Positions 38,386 through 47,140 of a stretch of DNA of 64,000 nucleotides are shown one piece after another. Where the stretch lies: positions 1 through 64,000 of the forward strand of contig JAJQCD010000034.1 of NCBI GenBank assembly GCA_021202925.1, written 5' to 3'. Source of the stretch: Clostridiales bacterium (GTDB taxonomy: Bacteria; Bacillota; Clostridia; Lachnospirales; Lachnospiraceae). The notes beneath the pieces were generated by a model. The model did no database searches. It saw only the letters and a program-made list of their open reading frames with translations, and was not told the origin of the DNA. A program made the position numbers and the translations under genes. Every line of letters begins with the position of its first letter. Position 1 is the stretch's first letter.

Positions 38386-39684
38386 TTACCTCCCAAGCAG
38401 ATTCCAGACCACTCCCGTATAATAGGCGACGCCAAGCGGCAATGCCCTCTCATCGAAATCAAAACCAGCACTGTGAAATACTCCTGCGCAGGGGATCTGA
38501 ATGCCGGTAAAACATGCCATCCCACCCTGACTGATCACATGCCTGGTCATATACGCGAAATCCTCACTCCCGCCCATATCCGACGGTTCATTCACATCGA
38601 TCGCCAGATCATCTGTACAAACCTGCCTGATACGCTCGACCAGCTCCGGCGTACATTCAATCGCCGCAGAAGATCCCATCACGTCCACCGCAAGTTTACA
38701 TTGATGCATCATCGCACTTGCCTGTAAAATATTTCTGGTATATGCCTCCATATAAGCATTGACTTCCGTTGTCTGCCCGCGTACCTCAATCTCCAGTTTC
38801 GCCCGGTCGCAGATTACATTGCGTCCGGTTCCAGCCCGCAGAACGCCCACATTAACCCGGCTTTCTCCCTGACCATGTCTGGGAATGGCCTGGATATTCA
38901 GGACAGCGGTTGCCGCAGCCAGCATGGCATTGTTGCCCTGTTCCGGCGCCACGCCCGCGTGTGCCGCCCGGCCGGTGAAAACCGCATCTAATTTTGTTGT
39001 GGCAAAGGTCCCGGCCATTCCCGGGCAGATATGACATTTCCCGTCATCGGAAGCAGTCAGATGAGACCCCAGTACATAATCCACCCGATCCAGATGCCCA
39101 TGTTCTACGATCGATCTGGCGCCACGGACGCCCTCCTCAGCCGGCTGAAAAATCAGCTTGATGGTTCCGCTCAGCTCTTCTCTGATCTCCGACAACACCC
39201 GGGCTACCCCCAGACCAATCGTCGTATGTCCATCATGACCGCAAGCATGCATAACCCCATCCGTGCAGGAAGCAAATTCCTCCATTCTCGGCCGATGTGC
39301 CGTATCTGTTTTTTCAAAAACAGGAAGCGCATCCATATCAAAACGCATGGCAACCGTCTTCCCTTCGCCACAATGCAAAATACCTACCACTCCGGTGAAC
39401 CCACCCCTGGTTTTTTCCACGAAGCGGAGATCGGCGCCATGCGCGACCGCCCATTCATAGTGCTCGTCCAGAACCTCTTTTGCAGGAAGTCCCATGCGCG
39501 CCTCATCGAGGCAAACGTCTCTTCCTGTTATCACTTCATATCCCCATTCTGTCAGACGTGCAGCAACCAGCGAAGACGTTCGCATTTCCATCCATCCCAG
39601 CTCCGCGAACTGATGCAAATCCCTTCTGCAGGCAACCAGTTCGCCACTCAGTTCTTCCGCTCTTGCCTTTAATTTTCCATACAT
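38386..39684 (-). CDS. M20-family amidohydrolase, AbgA-like
   Basis: A 432-residue hydrolase resembling subunit A of aminobenzoyl-glutamate hydrolase. Signatures are CRRDLHQFAELGWME, FDMDALPVFE, HACGHDGHTTIGLGVARVL (metal ligands), IFQPAEEGVRGA (catalytic Glu pair), TGRAAHAG and GGSEDFAYM. An insertion near residues 60-95 is a feature of the AbgA group. ATG 39684 follows AGAAGGAGGAAGG. It heads the three-gene operon M20-CapA-SLC13 and diverges from the LysR at 39906. No AbgB partner is present. Confidence 0.88.
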   Translation of the reverse strand: MYGKLKARAEELSGELVACRRDLHQFAELGWMEMRTSSLVAARLTEWGYEVITGRDVCLDEARMGLPAKEVLDEHYEWAVAHGADLRFVEKTRGGFTGVVGILHCGEGKTVAMRFDMDALPVFEKTDTAHRPRMEEFASCTDGVMHACGHDGHTTIGLGVARVLSEIREELSGTIKLIFQPAEEGVRGARSIVEHGHLDRVDYVLGSHLTASDDGKCHICPGMAGTFATTKLDAVFTGRAAHAGVAPEQGNNAMLAAATAVLNIQAIPRHGQGESRVNVGVLRAGTGRNVICDRAKLEIEVRGQTTEVNAYMEAYTRNILQASAMMHQCKLAVDVMGSSAAIECTPELVERIRQVCTDDLAIDVNEPSDMGGSEDFAYMTRHVISQGGMACFTGIQIPCAGVFHSAGFDFDERALPLGVAYYTGVVWNLLGR

Positions 39685-39830
39685 GATCCTTCCTCCTTCT
39701 AATCATTTCTCGGTAAAACGCAATCGTCCCTGAGAGGAACAACCTTCTTATTCGAAGATATCCCTTCCTCCCAGGGACGGATGGTTCACCAATCAGATAA
39801 TTCAACTTCCGACAAGCAATATTTTAACAC

Positions 39831-39859
39831 TTGACAGGTTCTGAGGGGAAATATATAAT
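39831..39859 (+). promoter_or_regulatory. Consensus promoter of the LysR gene at 39906
   Basis: TTGACA (39831-39836), 17 bases, TATAAT (39854-39859): an exact SigA consensus, 46 bases before the start codon. Confidence 0.85.
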
Positions 39860-39905
39860 TTTTATCAACATCGGGGATATTTTTGAATAAGCGGGGAGAA
39901 ATTTT

Positions 39906-40832
39906 ATGAAATTAGAACAAATTGAACAGGTTATCTCTCTTGCCCGGACCGGCTCTTTCACGGAATCTGCCCGGCAGCTTTATATGTCACAGCCGAATCT
40001 AAGCCAGTCCATCCACCAGCTGGAATCTGAAATTGGTAATCCGATCTTTGAACGTACTCCTGGCGGTGTCACCCTGACCGCCTTCGGAAAAGAATATCTG
40101 AATCATCTGTATACCCTGCGCAATGAATTGTCCTCTCTGGATGACTTCTGTCTCCGGTATGCCCAGCCGGATCGCCACGTCCTGCGGATCGCAGCGGTCA
40201 ACTGTGACTGGATCAATTCTTTTTTTTCGAAAATCATCTATCAGTATCAGGAACATCCCCTTCAGTTTTCTCTCTTCCACACAGAGGATATCCATGTCGC
40301 GCTGGATTTTCTGGAAACGGCATCCATCGATCTTGCCGTCGTCAGCTTTCTGTCCAGCCTTCACAGATCGGAGATTAAAAAATACCGGAGAATGGGGCTC
40401 GAATATCATCCGATTTGTACTTCTCCCCTTCACATTATGATTGGCAAAAAAAATCCCTTATACCATACAGAAGACCCGATCAGCATAGAAGATATTCGCA
40501 GGTATCCTTATGTTGCCTACGGCTCCTTCCAGCGTAACTGCAACATTGAAGTCATGAGAACGATCGGTCTCTCTCCATTCCGTTCAAACGTCATTCTGGT
40601 TAATACAAACAGTGCGCTCTACAATATTGTAGAAAATACCTCCGCGTTTTCCATCTCTGCGAACACGTTGAAACGTCCTCCCCGCCCCTCCATTCGTGCT
40701 ATTCCAATAAAAGAAATCTCCTCCGGGCTGGAATTCGGATGGGTAAAACCGGAACGCGACACCTTATCGGAACCTGCTTCCCTGTTTATTCAGGTCATGA
40801 CTCAGTCAATCAAAGAAATCAGAAACACCTGA
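39906..40832 (+). CDS. LysR-type transcriptional regulator
   Basis: A 308-residue LysR regulator with helix-turn-helix at about residues 3-60 (ESARQLYMSQPNLSQSIHQLE) and an effector domain from about 90. It diverges from the M20-CapA-SLC13 operon. The recognition region is very like that of the LysR at 25899 (LYLSQPNLSYAIKQLE), which controls another SLC13-M20 pair, so the two modules may be related. Its last 14 bases overlap the 3' end of the opposing LysR gene. Confidence 0.93.
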   Translation: MKLEQIEQVISLARTGSFTESARQLYMSQPNLSQSIHQLESEIGNPIFERTPGGVTLTAFGKEYLNHLYTLRNELSSLDDFCLRYAQPDRHVLRIAAVNCDWINSFFSKIIYQYQEHPLQFSLFHTEDIHVALDFLETASIDLAVVSFLSSLHRSEIKKYRRMGLEYHPICTSPLHIMIGKKNPLYHTEDPISIEDIRRYPYVAYGSFQRNCNIEVMRTIGLSPFRSNVILVNTNSALYNIVENTSAFSISANTLKRPPRPSIRAIPIKEISSGLEFGWVKPERDTLSEPASLFIQVMTQSIKEIRNT

Positions 40833-41772
40833 ATACCCCTTCGTCGAGGCATCGCAGGAATTCCTTCATGGCACTGTTTGCGTAACGCCCTTTTTTCCAG
40901 TAAAAATATATACTCCGAATTGTGTGGGAGCCTCCGGGTTTGTAGTAAACGACCTGATTATTGAAGGGGAAATGAGAGAGCAGCGCATTCCCCACAAAAG
41001 AAATCCCCATGCCGGAACAGCTGACATTGTAGGCGGTCATCTGCTGATCCAGTTCCAGTGCCACCCGTGGAGTGAAACCCTGCTCCCGGCAGATTTCCAC
41101 TGCCCGTCTGCCGGTGTCGTTCAGTGGCTTTAACATGATAAACGGTTCGTTCGCAAAGGCAGCCAACGGAACCTCTTTTGCCTCCTGTTCCAGATATTCC
41201 CGGTCAACTGCCCGGTCAGCAGGAATACGATATTCTTCCAGCTCCCGATTGATCTCACAGGTTCCAGGAACCGCCAGCAACAGATGCTCCTCCAGAAATT
41301 TTTTCCGTTCAAAGACAGCCGGATCGAGAATGCAATTATCCAGTACAAAATCCACTTCTCCCTTCTGCAAAAGGAGCGAAAGCGCGGTCGTACTGTCCTC
41401 GGTCAATGACAGCACAATACCCGGATATCTTCTTGAAAATTCCGCCATCAGAGGCGGAAGCACCCACGAAGAGAACAGATTGCTGCCTCCGAAACGCAAG
41501 CCTCCAACCTTCAGTTCTCCCAGATCATCCACATAATCCGTAAATTCACTTTCTATTTCCATGATTTTTTCCACGCTTTGAATAAACCGTCTGCCACAAT
41601 CGGTCAGCGTCAGTGGCTTGGAACCACGCTCAAAAATCGGATAGCCGATTCGTCTCTCCACCCGCTTCACATTCGCACTCAGCGACGGCTGTGAGATAAA
41701 AAGTTTCTCTGCCGCCCTTGAAAAGCTTTTTTCTTTGTATACCGTATATACATATTCCATTCCCTCAAACAC
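40819..41772 (-). CDS. LysR-type transcriptional regulator, orphaned next to aspA fragment
   Basis: A LysR protein of 317 residues if started at GTG 41772, which has GGAGG seven bases upstream; an ATG at 41811 in the same frame lacks a ribosome site and would add 13 residues. The helix-turn-helix includes YKEKSFSRAAEKLFISQPSLS. Effector residues follow from about 95. It diverges from the aspA fragment at 41943, so it probably once controlled an aspartase or fumarase operon that is now destroyed. The gene itself looks intact. Confidence 0.88.
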   Translation of the reverse strand: MFEGMEYVYTVYKEKSFSRAAEKLFISQPSLSANVKRVERRIGYPIFERGSKPLTLTDCGRRFIQSVEKIMEIESEFTDYVDDLGELKVGGLRFGGSNLFSSWVLPPLMAEFSRRYPGIVLSLTEDSTTALSLLLQKGEVDFVLDNCILDPAVFERKKFLEEHLLLAVPGTCEINRELEEYRIPADRAVDREYLEQEAKEVPLAAFANEPFIMLKPLNDTGRRAVEICREQGFTPRVALELDQQMTAYNVSCSGMGISFVGNALLSHFPFNNQVVYYKPGGSHTIRSIYFYWKKGRYANSAMKEFLRCLDEGVFRCF

Positions 41773-41942
41773 TGTTTGTCCTCCACATAATTTAAAAGCT
41801 ATAGTTTTCATAATTCTATAAATATTTGATTATATAGTAGCAAATATTTATAATAAGCGCAAGCAATCAGACACGGTCTCCGGAGAACAACGGATATCCG
41901 GTTTTCAATATCCGGACCCCAGCGGAAAGAGAGGATTTCATC

Positions 41943-42122
41943 ATGGAAACGACTGCCAAAAAAGAATATCGCACGGAAAAGGATTCCATCGGGACACGGA
42001 ACATCCCGGAAGACGTCTATTATGGGGTGCAAACCCTTCGCGCCGCAGAAAATTTCCGCATTACCGGACTGAATATGCATCCGGAGATCATCAACAGCCT
42101 CGCGTACATAAAAAATGAAATT
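41943..42122 (+). pseudogene. aspA: Aspartate ammonia-lyase, N-terminal fragment
   Basis: The first 57-60 codons match the aspartase/fumarase N-terminus: TEKDSIGTRNIPEDVYYGVQ, TLRAAENFRITG and the INSLAYIK helix. Similarity stops near base 42115-42122, and the frame then runs through unrelated sequence to a stop at 42227. The catalytic core is absent. An AGAGAGGA ribosome site is still present. The breakpoint marks the left edge of an accessory insertion carrying the toxin-antitoxin pair. Confidence 0.85.
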
Positions 42123-42209
42123 AGGGGGGGAATCGGTTCGTGCATTTTTCAAAAGAGTTTTAATATGCTTCGGATTCGCGCAGAGCGTGGTGACAGGTGG
42201 CATAACAAT

Positions 42210-42244
42210 AAAGCAGCCCGCGATTAAGATTTGCAGACTGCTTT
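42210..42244 (-). terminator. Terminator of the toxin-antitoxin operon
   Basis: AAAGCAG (42210-42216) pairs with CTGCTTT (42238-42244) just past the toxin stop; on the minus strand a TTTATTGTT run follows. Confidence 0.5.
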
Positions 42245-42248
42245 ACTG

Positions 42249-42527
42249 TTATTTTCTGAAAATATCAGAGTGTGTACCGGTATCAACAAGCGTGAGTGTC
42301 AGGATAGCGTTTTCTATCAGATAGACCAACAACCAGTCCGGTTTAACATGGCACTCACGGAAACCGGCAAATTTACCGCTTAATTCATGGTCATGATGTT
42401 TCTCGTCGAGTTGCTTGCCCTGACGCAATTTATCAACAACATCGTCCAACAGAGAAATATCCAGACCGCGTTTTTTCATGAGCTTATAGCTCTTCTTATA
42501 AGCGGTAGTGAATTTGACTGTATACAT
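42249..42527 (-). CDS. yafQ: YafQ/RelE-family mRNA interferase toxin
   Basis: A 92-residue toxin of the RelE superfamily, YafQ branch, which cleaves mRNA on the ribosome. The core FAGFRECHVKPDWLLVYLIE and the tail DTGTHSDIF are the YafQ signature, with catalytic His residues in KHHDHELSG, the RECH segment and GTHSD. The start codon directly follows the antitoxin stop (TAAATG), so translation is coupled. Confidence 0.93.
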   Translation of the reverse strand: MYTVKFTTAYKKSYKLMKKRGLDISLLDDVVDKLRQGKQLDEKHHDHELSGKFAGFRECHVKPDWLLVYLIENAILTLTLVDTGTHSDIFRK

Positions 42528-42800
42528 TTAATCGTCCAGAGCCAGTTTAAGCTCTTCCATGCTGGTATACCCTTTGACGTCAGGGTCGCGGGAGATACGT
42601 CTTGCTTCTTCCATTGCTTCAAGAGTCTGCCTGCCATAGCGTGGCATCTCGACAGCGAACGGAAGGCCGCCGCGAAGGATACACTGATGGAGAAACAAGT
42701 TTACTGCACTGGACATATCCAGTCCAAGGTCACTAAACAGGTCTGTTGCCTGCTTTTTGATATCGGAATCGATACGAATTTGAGTTGGTACTGTAGCCAT
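42528..42800 (-). CDS. dinJ: RelB/DinJ-family antitoxin
   Basis: A 90-residue antitoxin with an N-terminal ribbon-helix-helix (TVPTQIRIDSDIKKQATDLF, then GLDMSSAVNLFLHQ) for DNA binding and autoregulation, and a C-terminal toxin-wrapping tail. ATG 42800 has AAGGAAG eight bases upstream; a GTG three codons earlier is less likely. It is first in the operon, as usual. Confidence 0.93.
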   Translation of the reverse strand: MATVPTQIRIDSDIKKQATDLFSDLGLDMSSAVNLFLHQCILRGGLPFAVEMPRYGRQTLEAMEEARRISRDPDVKGYTSMEELKLALDD

Positions 42801-43017
42801 AACAATCACTTCCTTTCAAGCACATAATAGCCGTTTTGGTTTACGTTGTCAATCAGCTTCGAGATTTTTTAATGATTTTTCAATCCCCAAGGGGCGGTGC
42901 AAATCTCTGTGCAAATCTCTGTTTGGCTTCTCCCAGAGAACGGTGCAGGGGACACTCGCACAAAATCACGAAAGTTTTTAGGGGAATAGCCCCTGGGGGA
43001 AGGAAGTGCTTTGAATC
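42801..43017. other. Non-coding spacer of the relic island
   Basis: I see no gene here. It contains a short direct repeat GTGCAAATCTCT at about 42897-42919 and the inverted motif AGGGG...CCCCT near 42980-42995. It may be decayed phage or insertion DNA. Confidence 0.3.
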
Positions 43018-43122
43018 ATGGGTACAAGAAGACCAAAACCGGGGTCCGGTGGTAGGCCGGAAAAGGCTGTTGCGGACAAGATTGCAGATGGGAATGCTGG
43101 AGTACATTCCGGTACTCCATAA
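43018..43122 (+). pseudogene. Phage terminase small-subunit-like N-terminal scrap
   Basis: A 34-codon frame begins MGTRRPKPGSGGRPEKAVAD and continues KIADGNAG. This GRP...DGNAG pattern is the usual opening of P27-type phage terminase small subunits. It stops after a few more residues (VHSGTP), where real proteins go on for over 100. An AAGGAAG motif precedes the ATG. The assignment rests on a short motif only. Confidence 0.35.
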
Positions 43123-43125
43123 GGC

Positions 43126-43487
43126 TTGGACGAAGGAAAGGTGATCGGAGATACTCTGGAGGTGGAAATTTCAAACTGTGCTATCCTGTATTTACGAAGC
43201 ACGAGAAATACTCCTGATAATCTGTATATACGCATCAGATTTCAGGAGCAGACCTTTACCTGCGAAATCCCGGCGATCAAAATGCAAAAATACCCGCTGG
43301 ATGAATTGCTGAAGAAAAATCTTCTTTTTCTGTTGCCCTTCTACACTGATCGAAATGTCAGAAAAGGTTGTGGACAATCTGGCAGCTGACTATGAAGCCA
43401 TAAAGAAAGGGGTGAAAGCTGTTATGGGAGGACGAATTCTGGAATACGAAGCAAAGACCATTCTGCGCCAGGGACAGATGGAAAATC
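43126..43487 (+). pseudogene. Rpn-family recombination-promoting nuclease, C-terminal fragment with frameshift
   Basis: One frame reads EISNCAILYLRSTRNTPDN, then YIRIRFQEQTFTCEIPAIKM, QKYPLDELLKKNLLFLLPFY, typical of the middle of Rpn/PD-(D/E)XK nuclease-transposase proteins. After a +1 shift near 43355 the adjacent frame gives AADYEAIKKGVKAVMGGRILEYEAKTILRQG, in the style of the family C-terminus. The N-terminal catalytic part is missing. The fragment runs directly into an Rrf2-like scrap at about 43488. Confidence 0.6.
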
Positions 43488-43532
43488 TTGTGCCGTCACG
43501 CCCTGATGAATACACGGTTAGGGAGATCCTGG
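43488..43532 (+). pseudogene. Rrf2 regulator internal fragment
   Basis: The stretch encodes RPDEYTVREIL, matching RQPEKYTVGEIL of the intact Rrf2 gene at about 52795-52829; the DNA match includes GGGAGATCCTGG. After that, about 170 bases of the parental sequence are deleted and the gene's downstream hairpin follows at once. It is a relic of a second rrf2 locus. Confidence 0.6.
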
Positions 43533-43534
43533 TC

Positions 43535-43589
43535 GATTTCTGTTCTGGCTGCAAGTCCCGTTTTTATAACAAACGACTTGCAGCCATCA
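43535..43589 (+). repeat. Copy of the post-rrf2 hairpin
   Basis: GGCTGCAAGTC (43547-43557) pairs with GACTTGCAGCC (43575-43585). Both arms and the flanks GATTTCTGTT and CATCA are the same as at 53003-53048, only the loop differs, so this is a duplicated terminator. Confidence 0.7.
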
Positions 43590-43610
43590 CTTTTCTGCAC
43601 AGGCGCCGCC

Positions 43611-43676
43611 GCTTCTGAACCGTTCCGGGTACAGATAAATCCGCTCATCATAACCCAGCTGTGGAGAAATCAGGCT
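43611..43676 (-). pseudogene. Fragment of a cystathionine-synthase-like PLP enzyme gene
   Basis: About 60 of 66 bases match 49131-49196 inside the PLP enzyme gene, including the 17-base block AATCCGCTCATCATAAC. On the minus strand it encodes the PQ/LG-YDERIYLYPERF-type segment of that enzyme. Nothing else of the gene remains; the heparinase gene ends at the next bases. Confidence 0.75.
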
Positions 43677-43678
43677 TA

Positions 43679-45742
43679 TCAAATTTGAGGCTCCTGATAA
43701 TGCAGGCAATCACCGTTATCTAAATAAATAACCGCTTTGTCTCCCTCCATTTTTAAACTGGAAACCGGGCATTCCTCTCCTGCCGCTGCATAAAGAAGCG
43801 TGACCGTCTTCATCGATTTTCCATGGAGTAAATGTTTCACTGTCCAGACAGGATAATAGGCTCCCTGAGTCATCGTATTGGCACGCCAGCCCTGACATTC
43901 CGGTGCCCACGCACCTCTTACCACATCCAGACCGCCTTCATTTTTATCCCGGGCAACCGTCATAACGGTAAAATCATCCGTAGAAGCGGTGGTATCAGTC
44001 AGATACAACGATTTCGAATCCACATGCCACAGGATCTCATAATCATTGATGTCATCGGACTGGAATTCATCAAACACAAGCAGAAACGGCTTCAGTCCTT
44101 TCTGCGGCTTTTTTATCATCATAACCCCACGCCTGTGAACCGCGCCCATATATAATTCAGGCACATAATCCGGCCCCGGCAGCAGATTCCCATCCTTATC
44201 CCGAAGGCGACCATCTACTGTAATTGCAGACTGGAATGCGGTTTCGGTATATTCATTCCCATATCCCTCATTGTAAATGCTGACCGCGTAATCCATCTCA
44301 TCGGAAATCCATGTTTTCATTCCGCTGTCCTGCTTCATATCCTCTGGTTTCCCTATCACGAAACGCTGACGATTCTGATCCATACCATTGACACGAGCCG
44401 TATTATGGCTCCGGGTCGAAATGATATACCGACGCATCGGGGAAGTGTCATAAGCATAGGTACCGCCTTCCGGTATAACGAAATGACCATTCGCATACAC
44501 CACCAGGTTCAGTTTATCCTGATGCTGATGACAGGCACCAAACGGACCGCCGTCAAAGCACGCATATAAATCATCCGCACCCCATCCGGTGCGCATAATC
44601 ATAAAGCCGGAATACGGAAGCGCAACAGAAGTGAAACCCGGACATTTCCCCTTTTTCCCTTCATGGGCAGCCCACTGAATATCCGGGTTGTCGGGAAAAT
44701 CCGCGGCAAAAGAGCCTACGACTTTACTCAGAGGCATATTATGCCCATCGCCAATATCAGGAAGCTGCATATCCGGTTTTGCTGTTTTTACGAATACCTC
44801 CAGCATCCTTTCCACTCCGTCATAAAGCTCCAGCGGCATCTTTTTTCCATAGATCTCCGCCGCCTTCATGACCTCCATATAATTGGAAACCACAATATAC
44901 TGGTAGACCGTTGACAGTTCGCTTTGAAATCCGTCAGCATACACATCCTCTTCCAGCGCCTTTTTGAGATTTTCAACAACAGAATCATACCATTGGGACG
45001 ACTCCTTTAACTCCGGATACAGGATGGACGCATGACCAAGACCGTTCAATTCCATGATATACCAGTTAAAACGGGAATGAAATTTTTCCAGTCGTTTCGC
45101 ATGTTCCCAGATGGATTTGTAAAAATCCACCAGTACGTCATCCGTCATAGCCTCGCTCTTATAAAACGCATGAAGAGCCGCAGGAAAGCTTCCACTCAGA
45201 CGAAGGCCCGTCTCCAGCGAACGCCAGCACAGGGTTTCATTTCCATAACAAATAGCATCCCGGTCCGGCGCCACAGCCTGACGTACCCAGCCTGTGAACT
45301 GTTCCACGAAGCATTTCGCATATTTTTCATCGCCCGTCTGACGATATTCGGCGGCAAGTGTTGACCAGTGATAATGCCGGTTCAGCTGCCACGTCCATTC
45401 CACATACCCGTCAGGAGACGCATTGAACGTCCAGTCAATATCTTTGCCGAATTGATAGGATAGCCCACAGGAACTCAATTCATTATTGCAAATCTTTTCC
45501 GCTTCTTCCAGCAGGGAATCGTTGTTCCCTGTTATCGACTCCATTCCACTCCCCGGCAATTTGTCAAACAGATCCGGGCGAAGATACGTTCTGACACGCT
45601 CCGCAAAAATATGACGACAGGCAGCATAATCTTCCGCCGCAACTGCATCTTTGATTCCGTCCATTCCCGGAAGATCCGTATTAACCAATTGTGCAAAAAA
45701 CAACTGGTCACTTACACATGGCCCAAAAACTGCCTTCTCCAT
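43679..45742 (-). CDS. Heparinase II/III-family protein
   Basis: A 687-residue polysaccharide lyase-like protein. The N-terminal alpha/alpha barrel contains WTFNASPDGYVEWTWQLNRH (the family N-E-W-x-W-x-L-N-R-H type motif), RFNWYIMELNGLGHASILYPE, and the C-terminal beta domain has PFGACHQHQDKLNLVVYA and STRSHNTARVNG, with the His/Tyr residues expected for catalysis. There is no signal peptide, so it would act on oligosaccharides inside the cell. It lies 42 bases after an SLC13 permease, with GAGGAGGG upstream of the ATG. The likely substrate is an acidic (uronic or sulfated) oligosaccharide or its disaccharide. Confidence 0.88.
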   Translation of the reverse strand: MEKAVFGPCVSDQLFFAQLVNTDLPGMDGIKDAVAAEDYAACRHIFAERVRTYLRPDLFDKLPGSGMESITGNNDSLLEEAEKICNNELSSCGLSYQFGKDIDWTFNASPDGYVEWTWQLNRHYHWSTLAAEYRQTGDEKYAKCFVEQFTGWVRQAVAPDRDAICYGNETLCWRSLETGLRLSGSFPAALHAFYKSEAMTDDVLVDFYKSIWEHAKRLEKFHSRFNWYIMELNGLGHASILYPELKESSQWYDSVVENLKKALEEDVYADGFQSELSTVYQYIVVSNYMEVMKAAEIYGKKMPLELYDGVERMLEVFVKTAKPDMQLPDIGDGHNMPLSKVVGSFAADFPDNPDIQWAAHEGKKGKCPGFTSVALPYSGFMIMRTGWGADDLYACFDGGPFGACHQHQDKLNLVVYANGHFVIPEGGTYAYDTSPMRRYIISTRSHNTARVNGMDQNRQRFVIGKPEDMKQDSGMKTWISDEMDYAVSIYNEGYGNEYTETAFQSAITVDGRLRDKDGNLLPGPDYVPELYMGAVHRRGVMMIKKPQKGLKPFLLVFDEFQSDDINDYEILWHVDSKSLYLTDTTASTDDFTVMTVARDKNEGGLDVVRGAWAPECQGWRANTMTQGAYYPVWTVKHLLHGKSMKTVTLLYAAAGEECPVSSLKMEGDKAVIYLDNGDCLHYQEPQI

Positions 45743-45784
45743 AAGATATCCCTCCTCTCTCCTGAAACATGTCCATTTAACCCT

Positions 45785-47068
45785 TTACAAAGAAAAGTAA
45801 AGCGGGATCCAGATAACGGAAACAATGGTTGTAATGACAAGCAGCGTCATCGTAAATTTCAGCATTTCCCAGATACTGTAACCGCCCATCTTATATGCGA
45901 TCAATGAAGTCGGAGAAGACAAGGGTGTGCTGAAGGAAGCGGTACCGGAAGCATCGATCGCGCAAATGAAAGGAAGGGCGCTCATGTTATATTGCATGCA
46001 GGCGATGATGACAATAGGGGTAATCATGTTGATAACAATCACATTGTCCATGAACTGCGTCATCAAAATACTTACAATGAAAACAGCTGTCACTGCCAGA
46101 GCCGTGTTTCCGCTTTCAAAAACAGCAGCCAGTCTGTTCGCAATCAAATCTCCCGCTCCGCTGTTGCCGATAGCAGTCGCAATCGCCAGCATAAACGCCA
46201 TCAGAAATACTAGGGACCAGTTTACAGACTGAAACATCTCCCGTTCATCGAGAATCCCTAAAATCACAACCAGGAAAGCGCCTCCCATGGCAATCTGTGT
46301 ATTGGTAATACCGAGCTGCTTGGTAAAGCACATCATGACCACACTGCCGATGAGAATAATATATGTAGCAATCTGCTGCCATTTTGCAAGCGTTGACTCA
46401 TTCATAATAGACGTTTTCTGATCCAGCATGCCCTCATCTTTCATATCCCGCTCTGGCAACAGCTTATGTCCAATAAATACAACAAACAAAATGACAACGA
46501 TATTGGCCGGCAGACGAGTCATACATAAATCAAAAAATCCGAGTTCTTCCATACAGCCCAGGTTTGCCATCATCTGATTCTTTATCAGGTACATACTGAT
46601 TCCACCGCCAATCGGCAGCGCGTACAAACCTGCCTGAGCGCCTACGGAAGCCGGCAGAATCAGCTTCGTCGGCGCCACATTAATCTCCTTTGCCAACGCA
46701 ATCAGAATCGGCACCATTGTGATCATGGCCGTAATACCGCCGATGAACTGGCAAAGAAAATAAGGGATTATCATAGAAGCAATCAGCAAAAGCCGGAACC
46801 CGGATCCTTCCGCTCTGCGTATCTGATTGGCGACATTTCTCAGTGCATTCGTTTTCATCAATGCCCCGATTTCGACCATCATACCCACCATAACAATACT
46901 GTTATTGCTTACAAAATTAGCAAACGCTTCTTCTGTGCTTAAAACACCGGTTATCCAAAGGAACAACACCGCCACGCCACATGCAATGGAGGCCGGAAGC
47001 TTTCCGGTTACCATTGTGATCGCGACAAATAAAAACGCAACCAGAGTTAAAATAATCTGAACATCCAT
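45785..47068 (-). CDS. SLC13-family anion permease
   Basis: A 427-residue permease with about 11-12 helices, third of its kind in the window. It has SNNSIVMVGMMVEIGALMKTN in the first repeat, the MDNVIVINMITPIVIIA segment, and SGTASFSTPLSSPTSLIAYKMG near the C-terminus. It heads the operon with the heparinase gene and is preceded by AAGGAG. Its promoter is overlapped by a 38-bp dyad also found before the FAD oxidoreductase operon at 2.5 kb. Confidence 0.85.
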   Translation of the reverse strand: MDVQIILTLVAFLFVAITMVTGKLPASIACGVAVLFLWITGVLSTEEAFANFVSNNSIVMVGMMVEIGALMKTNALRNVANQIRRAEGSGFRLLLIASMIIPYFLCQFIGGITAMITMVPILIALAKEINVAPTKLILPASVGAQAGLYALPIGGGISMYLIKNQMMANLGCMEELGFFDLCMTRLPANIVVILFVVFIGHKLLPERDMKDEGMLDQKTSIMNESTLAKWQQIATYIILIGSVVMMCFTKQLGITNTQIAMGGAFLVVILGILDEREMFQSVNWSLVFLMAFMLAIATAIGNSGAGDLIANRLAAVFESGNTALAVTAVFIVSILMTQFMDNVIVINMITPIVIIACMQYNMSALPFICAIDASGTASFSTPLSSPTSLIAYKMGGYSIWEMLKFTMTLLVITTIVSVIWIPLYFSL

Positions 47069-47102
47069 CTCTCTTCTCCTTTTTTACATTTTGCTGTTTA
47101 AA

Positions 47103-47140
47103 ATTCCATGAAATCGTTTGTACAATCGTTTTCATGGAAT
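47103..47140. promoter_or_regulatory. 38-bp near-perfect dyad operator
   Basis: The sequence is symmetrical around TTGTACAA, with outer arms ATTCCATGAAA/TTTCATGGAAT and inner CG pairs; only two pairs of positions break the symmetry. It abuts the -10 box and covers the transcription start, so it should mediate repression. A longer version of the same site is at 2577-2620. Confidence 0.7.

Noticed and set aside
42836..43144. A 102-codon frame as a real protein
   Set aside because: It has no recognisable motif, crosses the terminase-like scrap in another frame and lies in decayed sequence.
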